NCBI GenBank assembly: GCA_023957125.1
Contig: JAMLHL010000016.1
Coordinates: 1-64,000 of the forward strand
Direction of reading: 5' to 3'
DNA length: 64,000 nucleotides
DNA from: Chitinophagaceae bacterium
Lineage (GTDB): Bacteria > Bacteroidota > Bacteroidia > Chitinophagales > Chitinophagaceae
Shown in pieces: positions 1 through 8,899 of the stretch. The notes beneath the pieces are model-generated. The model worked only from the letters and a program-made list of their open reading frames with translations. It was not told the origin of the DNA and searched no databases. The position numbers were made by a program, and so were the translations under genes. Every line of letters starts with the position of its first letter. The first letter of the stretch is position 1.

Positions 1-646
1 CGCTACAGAAAGGCTCCAGATCGCTGCCATCCGGCCGGCAGCGCCAGATGCGGGTGCTTTTGCCTTTCAGTTCCACGCCTTCTTTGGTTGTGATATCAAA
101 ACTCCTTCTCGCATCGGTCATATACAGCCAGCCGTCGGGTCCCATAAAAGGACCGCCAAAGGCCGCGGCATTGGCATGCAATACCCATCCTTTAAGCAAC
201 ACCTCTCTTTTATCCGCCACCCCGTCGCCGTCTGTATCCGTCAGCTTCCAGAGTTCCGGCGCCGAAGCCACATACAAACTGCCCTGGTAAAAAACAGCGC
301 CCTTAGGATAAGTAAGCGAATCGGCAAAGATGGTGCTCTTATCAAATACTCCGTCGCCATCCGTATCTTCTAACAGCCGGATATGATAAGGTGGTTTTTG
401 CAAATGTTCTTCGGTGGAGAAGGTTTCTCCCGTTGATTCGCACAAAAAAAGCCGCCCCGAGTTATCGAAAGAGGCAAACATGGGATAGGATATTAAAGAA
501 GGATCCACCGCCTCTTCAATCGTAAAGCCTTCGGGTACCTGGATCCCGTGCAGGTCACGGGCGCCTTCGTGCCGAAGATTGCATCCTGCCAGTGAGGCAA
601 TGACTAATAAACCCGCCAGGGCAGGCTTCCACAGGCTTATGCTCAT
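1..646 (-). CDS. PVC-type membrane-bound dehydrogenase-like lipoprotein, N-terminal part (runs off left edge)
   Basis: The frame is open from an ATG at 646 to the window edge, giving about 215 residues; the C-terminus lies outside. It begins with a lipoprotein signal ending in LAGC (Cys22). The remainder resembles the N-terminal beta-propeller of the putative membrane-bound dehydrogenases common in Planctomycetes and Bacteroidota: a 'VPEGFTIEEAV' opening and two acidic EDTDGDG/TDTDGDG calcium-loop-like motifs near residues 92 and 136. The gene at 58833-61049 has the same architecture and ends in a CxxCH haem motif, so this one may too, which cannot be seen here. It is the last visible gene of the leftward series after PUL 1. 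An in-frame ATG at 673 is an alternative start. The family is secure; the substrate is unknown. Confidence 0.8.
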   Translation of the reverse strand, partial: MSISLWKPALAGLLVIASLAGCNLRHEGARDLHGIQVPEGFTIEEAVDPSLISYPMFASFDNSGRLFLCESTGETFSTEEHLQKPPYHIRLLEDTDGDGVFDKSTIFADSLTYPKGAVFYQGSLYVASAPELWKLTDTDGDGVADKREVLLKGWVLHANAAAFGGPFMGPDGWLYMTDARRSFDITTKEGVELKGKSTRIWRCRPDGSDLEPFCS

Positions 647-771
647 GCGTTTAATGAAATTGGAACCGGTCATTTTTGTGCTGCACATCATATTTGTATT
701 ATATTTTATGAATCATTATTTTTTCCGTAGTACCCGGATTTTTACTCTTTTACAAATCAGCCTTCATTTCT

Positions 772-2130
772 TTATTTTAATACCTCCCTGATCGCGTTCA
801 TCAATACTTCCTCCACATCCGGAGATACAAAAGACTGGGTAACTTCATATCCGCCCTGTGTATAAGCTATTTTAGTTCCGATATACCGCGGTCCATATTC
901 TTCATAGGCGGCCGTACATACCTGGTCACCAGGTTTCATGGTTTGTGCTGCCAACTGGTATTCTACGAAGGCCTCCCCCGGCAGGTTCAGCAACCAGGTT
1001 TTTCCGATCCTGAGAGAAGACACCACCGTTTTTTTCCCGGCTGCCATCCGCTCTGCCCAGGCAAGCCGGATAGCTACATCATATTTTTCATTGGGCGTCA
1101 ATTTTTCATCTTCCATACTGGCTTTCAACTCATCCACCACCAGGTCATGAGCAAGCGGAAGGCTAACGGGGATACTTTTCCAGGCTATATCTTTTGCGGA
1201 TATCCGTGTTTTTTGGGTTGCCGCCCATGCTTTTTTCATACCGGCTTCCATCCGGTCGGCCAGTATGGGGCGTAAAGCAGGAGAACCATCATTGTATTTT
1301 CCCGCCGCTATATTACCGCCTGCACCATTAAAGTGGACGCCGGGTACGCCTATCGCCTTCTCAAACGCATTTCTTCCAATTCCTACAAAATCGCAGGTTA
1401 CATCTCCCGTGCCATAATAGCTTTGCGGGTGAGTAGCATAGAAAGTGAGCACTACAACCGGTTTTTCTTTATTCCAAAAGCTGACACATTTCAGCCAGGG
1501 ATCAATTACTCCTTCGGGAGCCGCTATCGCAGCGGGATCTGTAGCGCTGCTATACCGTACGATGGCTACTTTGCCATCCTCCCCCAATATCCTGCGGGTG
1601 GAAGCTACTTTTTCAACCCGGGCTTCCCCAAAGCCGATATGGGTAACCGGCTGCGCGTTTTGTACCGCTTTTTTCACAGCCAATGCCGTCTGTTGCAGTA
1701 CTTTGAGATAGAAGGCATTTTCAAACCGGGTGCCGCCCATACCATATTTTTGTAAAATTTTCTCTACGGTAAAATCACACCGCGGCGCGTCATGCTGATG
1801 TAAGGCATGTACCGAAACACGGTCAACCGTTGTACCGGCCGCTTTTGCCAATTGTTCCTTCCATACCTCCAATCCTTCATTGGCTATTCCTATCCAGTCC
1901 ACCGCACATACAACAACAGGCTGCTGATCAGAGAGAAGGACGATCCCCCGCACAGTCAGGGAATCCGTAACAGAACGGGTTTTAGCATAGGCCACCGGCG
2001 TACCTATGGGCGGCGTGGCATCCGCGATGAAAAAACCTATTCTAAGGGTGCCCGTTTGCGACCGGACTAATAGCGGGAAGAAATAAAATACAGGCAGGAT
2101 CAATATCAGTCCCGGCCTTCTGCACTTCAT
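772..2130 (-). CDS. Secreted neutral/alkaline ceramidase-like hydrolase
   Basis: About 452 residues with a signal peptide (MKCRRPG followed by a hydrophobic stretch to VRSQ). Features of the neutral ceramidase-like family are visible: an 'ADATPPIGTP' opening, a metal-site-like HALHQHDAPRCD segment replacing the usual HTHSGP, ATHPQSYYG further on, and FNGAGGNIA in the place of the GDVSPN-type nucleophile loop. The length is well below that of true ceramidases (about 650 or more), so an amide-hydrolase fold is likely but ceramide as substrate is not shown. The frame is open from a TTG abutting the upstream stop at 2164 and has an ATG at 2157. I chose 2130 because only that start gives a proper signal peptide. 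It is probably co-transcribed with the gene at 2164-4458. A paralogue lies at 38653-40146. Confidence 0.75.
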   Translation of the reverse strand: MKCRRPGLILILPVFYFFPLLVRSQTGTLRIGFFIADATPPIGTPVAYAKTRSVTDSLTVRGIVLLSDQQPVVVCAVDWIGIANEGLEVWKEQLAKAAGTTVDRVSVHALHQHDAPRCDFTVEKILQKYGMGGTRFENAFYLKVLQQTALAVKKAVQNAQPVTHIGFGEARVEKVASTRRILGEDGKVAIVRYSSATDPAAIAAPEGVIDPWLKCVSFWNKEKPVVVLTFYATHPQSYYGTGDVTCDFVGIGRNAFEKAIGVPGVHFNGAGGNIAAGKYNDGSPALRPILADRMEAGMKKAWAATQKTRISAKDIAWKSIPVSLPLAHDLVVDELKASMEDEKLTPNEKYDVAIRLAWAERMAAGKKTVVSSLRIGKTWLLNLPGEAFVEYQLAAQTMKPGDQVCTAAYEEYGPRYIGTKIAYTQGGYEVTQSFVSPDVEEVLMNAIREVLK

Positions 2131-2163
2131 TACCAAAATTTCGACTAATAAGCCCATATTCAA

Positions 2164-4458
2164 TTAATTATTTTGAACCTCCGACGTTATTTCCAATAAG
2201 CCCAATTCTTTGGCAGGCAGAATGTAATTCATTTTGATGATCCCATTCTGAAAGGTCTGAAGCAATTTCTTTTCCCTGGCATTAACCAGGTAAATTTTTC
2301 CTGAAGACGGGAGTCCATATTTATTTGTTTCCATCGTAAAGCGAACCGGCAAATCGCTGCTGCTTATACTGGCGAGTGCAATGCCCACCGACCCATCCTC
2401 TGCTTTCCACGCCGAAGCATACATGAGAGGGACTTTCAATTGAAAGGCAGTAACTTTTTCCTTCTGCCCCGCATAGATGGAAAGCCTTGATATGGGAATG
2501 GTTTTTTCAGGAATTTGAATATCCGGCGCAGGCATAAACGTTCCATGCAACAGGTATTTCAAATTCTTGTACCTGGTTTTTGCAATATCCAGCAGGTAAT
2601 TGATTGCTTCACTGCGGGCGGAGGAAAGCGTTTCATGGTAGTTGGCAATCGTTGGCTGCATTCCCCACACAAAGGACCGGGCCTGCTCCATCAAAAACTG
2701 TTCATTAAACTGTGCATCTAAAAGCTGCTCCGTGGTTGCCGGGCGGTCTTTTTCGGGCCATAATTCGTCATAAGGAGGAGTTACCAGCGAGGAATAACTC
2801 CCAAAGGTTATTGCATAAGGATGATATACCGCCTGAAACAAAGGAATGGTAGCAGCGCCTCCAACACCGGCATACCTTTCCTTACTTACCGCCAACGTAA
2901 GAAAAACATTCAAATAGGGAAGCCATCCTTCTCCCCCACCTTCTCCTGCCAGCGTAATGTTTCGGTCGTTCATATTACCCGACCGGATTTTTTCTGCTAA
3001 CAGTCCAAAACTGTTACTCCAGTAATTTCCACCGCCATGGCTATGACCGTGTTTCCGGTTGTAACACATTAAATTAAGACAGGCCTGATCCATATATATT
3101 CCACCCAGATTGTATTCATTGATGGCTTTATCAGCGAGGGAAGCATATTTATGCCTCCAGTAATCCGTAGCCATACACATCGGGGTCAGGGAATGTCGGG
3201 TAAAAATATTGAACACATGCGCTTTTGTATCTCCATTGATATCTCTCACCGCCCAACGGGAAGCGCCCTCTCTTTCGAAGCTTTTTGTGGAAGTGCCCCA
3301 TTGGTAGGAGTTCATATAAACGATGGCATTTATATCTTTTTTCGCTGCTTCCAGGACGGCCCTTTTGAAAAGTTCTTCTCCTTCTCTGGGAGGAAAATAT
3401 TCAGGAAACCCGTCATCGTATGCACAGCCGTGCCACCAGTGCCACAGAACATTCACCGGCAGTCCCAACCTGTTCTTCAGATCCTCCGCGGGTGTCAGCA
3501 CATTCCCCGACCGCCCCCTGTTCCAAATCCATAAGGCAGTTTCATTGGCCCATGAAAAATCTGTTGCATTTTTGAACCTGCTTTCTCTGCACCATTTTTG
3601 TTTTGTGCCCCAGTCCCGGTATATCATGGCAACATCCTGCCAGTCGCCTTTGAAAACGCCCACAACAGCATGATAAGGTAAGGTATACGATTGTATGGTT
3701 GAATCATACGGGGGAAAATTATCCATCCGGTAACTCAAATTGCGTCCATCGTCAACCGATATCCCAAAATGCTTGACATAACTCAAAGTATCATCTGCCG
3801 CAGCATAGAAACCGCTTTTGTCTTTATTGTATAAAGCTACAAACTGCATGGACAGGGGACCGGGATAACTCCAGGAATAATTTTTGGGATTACTTCCTGC
3901 GGCTCCCCGTGGCGATTTTATCAACTCCCCCATCCACTGTGGAACCGCCAGCTCTTCATTTCCCATATCCTTTATGTTTGCTATTTTGGGGAAAGAGACT
4001 TTACTCATCTTATATCCCTGCACTCCTGAAATGGTAATATGCCACCTGGAAAACTGATCGTCTCCGTCTGTATTTACAATAACAGTCACTTTAAAAGAAG
4101 GTTCCGGGATATTGAAAAAATCGCTCCACTGCAATGTAGCCGTTTTATCACCTGTTTTAATAAACTGAAATGTCTTCGCCTTGCCAATATCAAGGTTTTG
4201 AACAGCGCCATTTTTTTCCAGCAGTATTTCCCAGGGCGAACGCAACCCGTTATTACTCCCATCCAGCATTTCAGTTCCATCTCTTACATCTGTCAAAGCT
4301 AAAAGGGAACCGGTACCGGCATCAAATGTGATAGCGACGGTTTTACTTTTAATAACAATACTTTTTTCATTTCGAATCTCATTTGTTCGTCCGGCAAAAG
4401 AAAAAAGCAGCAATAACCCTACGGCGGTTGGTATCCATTTCAGTTTATTAATATTCAT
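2164..4458 (-). CDS. Secreted DUF6259-type putative glycoside hydrolase
   Basis: A 764-residue protein with an N-terminal signal (MNINKLKWIPTAVGLLLLFS). An N-terminal beta-rich region (about residues 30-280) resembles the galactose-mutarotase-like domain that precedes many TIM-barrel glycosidases. The central part carries barrel-like strands ending in charged residues, notably GGIYMDQACLN, with a candidate catalytic Asp, and LAGEGGGEGW, with candidate Glu. I recognise the pattern as DUF6259, a family often found in polysaccharide utilisation loci without an assigned substrate. A C-terminal beta-sandwich follows from about residue 660. It sits in the series downstream of PUL 1, 73 bp after the dimethylformamidase-like gene. 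The glycosidase role is inference from fold and context. Confidence 0.65.
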   Translation of the reverse strand: MNINKLKWIPTAVGLLLLFSFAGRTNEIRNEKSIVIKSKTVAITFDAGTGSLLALTDVRDGTEMLDGSNNGLRSPWEILLEKNGAVQNLDIGKAKTFQFIKTGDKTATLQWSDFFNIPEPSFKVTVIVNTDGDDQFSRWHITISGVQGYKMSKVSFPKIANIKDMGNEELAVPQWMGELIKSPRGAAGSNPKNYSWSYPGPLSMQFVALYNKDKSGFYAAADDTLSYVKHFGISVDDGRNLSYRMDNFPPYDSTIQSYTLPYHAVVGVFKGDWQDVAMIYRDWGTKQKWCRESRFKNATDFSWANETALWIWNRGRSGNVLTPAEDLKNRLGLPVNVLWHWWHGCAYDDGFPEYFPPREGEELFKRAVLEAAKKDINAIVYMNSYQWGTSTKSFEREGASRWAVRDINGDTKAHVFNIFTRHSLTPMCMATDYWRHKYASLADKAINEYNLGGIYMDQACLNLMCYNRKHGHSHGGGNYWSNSFGLLAEKIRSGNMNDRNITLAGEGGGEGWLPYLNVFLTLAVSKERYAGVGGAATIPLFQAVYHPYAITFGSYSSLVTPPYDELWPEKDRPATTEQLLDAQFNEQFLMEQARSFVWGMQPTIANYHETLSSARSEAINYLLDIAKTRYKNLKYLLHGTFMPAPDIQIPEKTIPISRLSIYAGQKEKVTAFQLKVPLMYASAWKAEDGSVGIALASISSSDLPVRFTMETNKYGLPSSGKIYLVNAREKKLLQTFQNGIIKMNYILPAKELGLLEITSEVQNN

Positions 4459-4531
4459 GTTAACCTTACGTTTATATTTTCGCCGCCCGGCAAATTCGTG
4501 ATAATCCTTCTAAATGTAAGCGTTAATCTTT

Positions 4532-6106
4532 TTATCCCCTAACCGTAATCCCACATTTTCTTAAAAAATTACCGGTAATTTTCTGAACCCGTTCATCGGG
4601 TCCATGTGGACGGCCTAAATGCGTGTATGGAAAATTAAAGCCCGGCGGCTGAGATAACCCAATTGACCAGAAAATTGTCGCTGCATTGAAAACCCAGTTT
4701 CCTTTAGGACCCGGATAGATGGTTGAAGCATAAGATGAAGTGGAATAATCCGCCCGCATAACCTCGCCTGCAGCAAGTATTTCCAAGCCCGGCACATTTT
4801 GTGGCGGATCGCTGGCAAATTCCCAACCTACCAGGCCGGGAATACGATCCCCATTTTTCATTCCCGTGCCTTCAAAAATCCAATGCTTTTCATTTTGTAC
4901 AATCCAGTCCCCGGTACCATTTCCCGGATAAGTGGTTCGTCCGCCTACCATCAATGCCTGGCTTGGGCCATGCTGTTCCCAGTGTTCATGCAATACATCA
5001 TAGCCCCATCCCGAACTCATCTGTTGGAATATCTTTCTGTCTTCCCCGATAATCCCGCCAAACATACCGGTACGACGCATTATCCGGGAAGGGCGTCCTT
5101 CATCATTCAACTGATTCAAGGGGATCACCGCGGTTACCGAATCGCCGCATAAGAAGCCCACGTTTAACCCACTTTTAATAGCAGATTGCACATTTTCATA
5201 CATTTCGAGACTCCAGTATTCATCATGCCCGACCGAAAAAAAACATTTTGTACGATTTAATCCGGCATTGTTATTATGCGTATCCACATTGGAGCAATAG
5301 GTAACGTCATATCCGCTCTTTTCAAGCCAGTAACAAAATGGATATTCCCATAACAGAAATTCTCCCGAACCCTGAGACAAAGGCTGGTCAACCACCTGGG
5401 GATACCAGCCATACGGTCTGTCGCTGCTTATCCATGTGGTAGCATTCCAAACCCGTACCGGCGGATCGGTATCATAAAGAGAATAATTATCCGGCCATTT
5501 GTTATAAGCCTGCCAGGTATTATCGCTTGTTTGTACCAGGATATCGGCTTTGCGGCTATCCCTTACCACAAAAATAACATAGCTTTCGTAACGGTGTTCC
5601 TTACACGAAAGTTTTCCCAGATAAACGCCGCTCACCCAGTCTGCCGGAATCTTTAACGAAGCGGTTCTTTGCCATTTACACTCCCGCAATCTGTGTTCCC
5701 CCACCGGCGGCGTGGGCTGGGGCTTCACGGTAAAAGGCCCCAAAGTCGTCATGTGGCGCCCTCCTTTACCTCCGTAGTATCCCATCCGGTAAATATTGAT
5801 TGACACCGTGGAGGGCTGATCAGTGCTTACGAAAATACCTAAGTCCTCTCCAGCGCTTACGCTTGTGTGAGAGCAATACCCTTCAATAATTGATGACCTG
5901 TAATGATCAGACCGCACATAGGCCAACTGCCAGTCTGTAGTGCCCTTCTTCCTATTTTCCCGGGCAATGATGCCCGCTTGAAATGATTCCTTCGGAACGC
6001 TCTCCGCGGCAACCCATTTCGTCCAGGGAGGTAAGGTTCCGGCCATTCCTATAAGCATAGAGTTTCTAAGAAGATTACGCCGGGTGAGCCGATTGTTCCT
6101 TTTCAT
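4532..6106 (-). CDS. N,N-dimethylformamidase beta-subunit-like protein with Tat-type signal
   Basis: A 524-residue protein starting with a twin-arginine-like export signal (TRRNLLRNSMLIGMAG). The body matches the large-subunit C-terminal domain of N,N-dimethylformamidase: an N-terminal beta-sandwich with 'INIYRMGYYGGKGGR', then a flavodoxin/amidotransferase-like core with SGEFLLWEYPFCYWLE, a GHDEYWS segment and a C-terminal GNWVFNAATIFWS motif. In the characterised enzyme this domain binds iron and hydrolyses a small amide; related proteins in PULs have no known substrate. A fossil of a close homologue lies at 14080-14285, so the PUL once held a second copy. It is 132 bp downstream of the GH16 gene. 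The family is fairly sure; the reaction is not. Confidence 0.7.
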   Translation of the reverse strand: MKRNNRLTRRNLLRNSMLIGMAGTLPPWTKWVAAESVPKESFQAGIIARENRKKGTTDWQLAYVRSDHYRSSIIEGYCSHTSVSAGEDLGIFVSTDQPSTVSINIYRMGYYGGKGGRHMTTLGPFTVKPQPTPPVGEHRLRECKWQRTASLKIPADWVSGVYLGKLSCKEHRYESYVIFVVRDSRKADILVQTSDNTWQAYNKWPDNYSLYDTDPPVRVWNATTWISSDRPYGWYPQVVDQPLSQGSGEFLLWEYPFCYWLEKSGYDVTYCSNVDTHNNNAGLNRTKCFFSVGHDEYWSLEMYENVQSAIKSGLNVGFLCGDSVTAVIPLNQLNDEGRPSRIMRRTGMFGGIIGEDRKIFQQMSSGWGYDVLHEHWEQHGPSQALMVGGRTTYPGNGTGDWIVQNEKHWIFEGTGMKNGDRIPGLVGWEFASDPPQNVPGLEILAAGEVMRADYSTSSYASTIYPGPKGNWVFNAATIFWSIGLSQPPGFNFPYTHLGRPHGPDERVQKITGNFLRKCGITVRG

Positions 6107-6238
6107 AAATGGCTTATGGTCGTTTTAATTTTAACCGGACAATTTGCTTCATCCAATCCATCCTCCCAAGATAAAAAAGATTATCCAATCTTTTTGCCCA
6201 ATGCGTATTTCACTATTATTTTCTCAGGGAGAAAGTAT

Positions 6239-7024
6239 TTAATAACTCTTTTTATACACCCTTACATAATCCACTATAAACACATCGGGGAATACAGTGT
6301 ATTTCAGGTCCTCCATTTTACCGGGGATCTCCATGCTTAAAATAATATACTGATCAATTTGGGATATCCCTTTTGTGACTTCATAAAACTTATAGCCGTC
6401 AATATAAAAAATGTATTTTTCGGGAGTCCATTCTAAAGCGAACTTGTGAAAGCCTTTGCTTACTCCTTTCAGGTAGCTCTGCATGCCGCGCGTGGTATGT
6501 TGGTCGGGACCATAAGGTCCCCACCATACATTATGCGAAACAATATCAGTACCGAGTTTTTTAAAAAATTCCATGATATCAATTTCGGCCCCAAACAGGG
6601 AAGGATCATCTCCATTTGAAAGCAGGGGCGATTGCAGCCAAAAAGCGCCCCATACCCCGGGGGAATGCTGGAGTTGCGCCCTGCATTCGAAATAGCCATA
6701 CCTGGTCATAAACCTGTTCTGTGTGCCCACTGCACTGATCAGCATACTATCGCCTTTTTTCAAAGCAAACAGTTTAAGGTACCCGTTTTCTACTTTCACG
6801 GCTTCCGGGGATACAAATCCCAATGCCCGGGGGCCAATGCCCCGAACACTCCATTTTGTAGTATCCAGCTTATCGCCATTAAACTGATCCTCCCAAAACA
6901 ACTCGTATCCCAATTTTTTGGGAGTGTACTTCTTGTTTGAAACAGGTCCCTGCGCGGGTCTCTGGGCTAAACAATTAAATCCTGCTAAACATAATAGCGT
7001 TACAAAAAAATAATAATACTTCAT
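6239..7024 (-). CDS. Glycoside hydrolase family 16 beta-glucanase-like enzyme
   Basis: A 261-residue secreted protein with a signal peptide ending near CLAQ. It opens with the GH16 hallmark LFWEDQFNGDKLDTTKW and carries the catalytic motif EIDIME (within FGAEIDIMEFF), where the first Glu is the nucleophile and the last the acid/base. The jelly-roll strands then include HKFALEWTPEKYIFYIDG, as in family members. GH16 enzymes cut beta-1,3/1,4-glucans, galactans or related polymers; the subfamily cannot be read here. It is the first enzyme gene after the SusD gene of PUL 1 but is separated from it by a strong terminator at 7185-7224. It may therefore be expressed by read-through or from its own promoter. 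Confidence 0.9.
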   Translation of the reverse strand: MKYYYFFVTLLCLAGFNCLAQRPAQGPVSNKKYTPKKLGYELFWEDQFNGDKLDTTKWSVRGIGPRALGFVSPEAVKVENGYLKLFALKKGDSMLISAVGTQNRFMTRYGYFECRAQLQHSPGVWGAFWLQSPLLSNGDDPSLFGAEIDIMEFFKKLGTDIVSHNVWWGPYGPDQHTTRGMQSYLKGVSKGFHKFALEWTPEKYIFYIDGYKFYEVTKGISQIDQYIILSMEIPGKMEDLKYTVFPDVFIVDYVRVYKKSY

Positions 7025-7184
7025 CCCGTATTTACTTTACCTACCTATACGATTCCGTTAGCTGTATTCTAATTTTTCTTTTTCGAAAATAAGGCGCTTC
7101 CGAATGACAAAGAGAGGTGCAAAACCTCCACATACCCATGAAGGGAGAATAAACATCAATTACAATACCTGGCTTTTAAATAAA

Positions 7185-7224
7185 AAAAGATGAAGTGCTT
7201 CATTACAAAACAACTTCATCTTTT
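7185..7224 (-). terminator. Intrinsic terminator after PUL 1 SusD
   Basis: Perfect 12-bp stem (AAAAGATGAAGT at 7185-7196 pairing with ACTTCATCTTTT at 7213-7224) around a 16-nt loop. Read on the minus strand the stem is followed by a T-run. It lies 9 bp after the SusD stop, so it should end the sigma-FecR-SusC-SusD transcript or attenuate it before the GH16 gene. Confidence 0.8.
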
Positions 7225-7232
7225 AATGTGTT

Positions 7233-8882
7233 TTACATTTCCCATCCCGGATTTTGTACCAAATTGGGATTCAACAATATATCTTCATAGGGCAGGCCCC
7301 AGAGATACGACTTCTCGGCGAAATACTTTGTCCACAACCGTTCGCCTCTAAAATCATTAATCACCTTATTACATCCGAAAATCGGATCTGTTCCGGCAGC
7401 GGTTCTCCATCTTCTGACATCAAAAAACAATTGTCCCTCGCCGGCCAATTCGCGGAATCTTTCCATCCGGATAAGCGTCCTCAAACTATCCTGTGTCAAT
7501 CCGGATACATGCGGCACATTACCTCTGTCCCTAATGCTGTTCAGCGCGTCGTAAATTTCCTGGGCGGGGCCGGACGTTTCATTCTTTGCTTCGGCCCAAA
7601 GCAATAAAACGTCTGCATATCGAATCAAAACAGGATTCGTGGGTGATTGCCGCATCACCGGATTGTCATCACCCACATCAATGTATTTTCGCCAGGGGAT
7701 ACTGGCTTTGGAATTGTCGTCTAATTGATACGCGGGGTAAGGAACATCGTTTGCATGTTCGCTATACGGCCAGTTCATCATATAGGTTATTCCCTGGTTG
7801 CCAACCACCAGTGAACCGGGCATAATAGCAGTAGCTGCCAGACGTTTATCCGCATCTTTAAACTTGTTTTGATACCAGGGTATCAGGTCCAGTCCATATA
7901 AATATTGATTTGCATAGTCACTTCCCTTAGGCATATCTGAAATATCAATTATAGAACCATCCTGATTAGTATAAGAAAGGACAGTTGACCAGGACACACA
8001 GGCTTCAGACCAACCCGAAGAATTAAGAGAGCGTCCGCCATATTCGAAATCCAGTATACCTCCAAGCCCAGGATATGCAATAGCTTCAACGCCAAAAATC
8101 ACTTCACTGTTGCGCTCTGTTAAGAAATTAAAAATATCCGGAAAATTGTCTGCCAGTGCATAATTATAGGGAGAATGTTGCAATTTCTCCAATTCAACGG
8201 CTGCCTCACTGAACTCTCCATTATACAGGAAGGTTTTACCCAACATTGCCTGTGCAGCGCCCTTAGTTACCCTGCCTTTATCTGAAGCATCCGGATAGTC
8301 AACAGGTAAGGCGGCAATAGCGTCCATAAAATCATTTTTAATGAATGCTACGGTTTCCTCCGAAGTATTGCGGGGCAAATAAGAGTCGGCAGGGTTTATA
8401 GGGTGCTCTAAAATAGTTACACCTCCAAACAGCGCCCAGAGGTTAAAATAAGCAAAGCCCCTGAAAAATTTTGCTTCTCCAAGGAACCGGTCTCTTAAAG
8501 CCGGGGTTACTTCGGTATTACCGTCAAGTCCAGCTATCGCATCGTTTGCTCTTGCAATAATGTGATAGTTAGATCTGTAGGAGCGCCAAAAGTCGCCATT
8601 ATCCGCATCTACGCCTTCTTCTGATATCCATCCCTTATTGTTGTAATTATAGCCATCCGGTCCCCAATAAGTAAAATTAAAAATTGCGTTCATATAAAAT
8701 CCGTTTGCGCCACCACCGCTAAACGCACTGTAAATCCCGGTGATGCCCATTGTCGCATTTTTATCATTGCTCCAGATATTGGAACTCGAAATTGCGCTTT
8801 GCGGACTGACATCAAAAAAATCCTTTTTGCAACCTGACAGGAAGAAGAAAATAATTCCTATGTAAAATATCTTTCTTGTCAT
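7233..8882 (-). CDS. SusD/RagB-family glycan-binding lipoprotein (PUL 1)
   Basis: A 549-residue outer-membrane lipoprotein with lipobox Cys18 (LSGC). Typical SusD features follow: an N-terminal tetratricopeptide-like helical region (SNIWSNDKNATMGITGIYSAF; RFLGEAKFFRGFAYFNLWALFGG), then the C-terminal signature RYADVLLLWAEAKNE and the WGLPYEDILLNPNLVQNPGW ending shared by the family. SusD proteins cap the paired SusC channel and bind the glycan at the cell surface. It lies 17 bp downstream of the SusC gene and is followed by a terminator, so the pair is one transcription unit. The glycan is unknown; the downstream GH16 enzyme points to a beta-glucan or galactan-type polymer, which is inference. 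Confidence 0.95.
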   Translation of the reverse strand: MTRKIFYIGIIFFFLSGCKKDFFDVSPQSAISSSNIWSNDKNATMGITGIYSAFSGGGANGFYMNAIFNFTYWGPDGYNYNNKGWISEEGVDADNGDFWRSYRSNYHIIARANDAIAGLDGNTEVTPALRDRFLGEAKFFRGFAYFNLWALFGGVTILEHPINPADSYLPRNTSEETVAFIKNDFMDAIAALPVDYPDASDKGRVTKGAAQAMLGKTFLYNGEFSEAAVELEKLQHSPYNYALADNFPDIFNFLTERNSEVIFGVEAIAYPGLGGILDFEYGGRSLNSSGWSEACVSWSTVLSYTNQDGSIIDISDMPKGSDYANQYLYGLDLIPWYQNKFKDADKRLAATAIMPGSLVVGNQGITYMMNWPYSEHANDVPYPAYQLDDNSKASIPWRKYIDVGDDNPVMRQSPTNPVLIRYADVLLLWAEAKNETSGPAQEIYDALNSIRDRGNVPHVSGLTQDSLRTLIRMERFRELAGEGQLFFDVRRWRTAAGTDPIFGCNKVINDFRGERLWTKYFAEKSYLWGLPYEDILLNPNLVQNPGWEM

Positions 8883-8899
8883 TTTTAATAGTTTTTGTA

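Noticed and set aside
772..2130. Plus-strand ORFs of up to 145 codons opposite long genes across the window
   Set aside because: They are shadows of clear minus-strand genes with recognised domains and lack coding features of their own.
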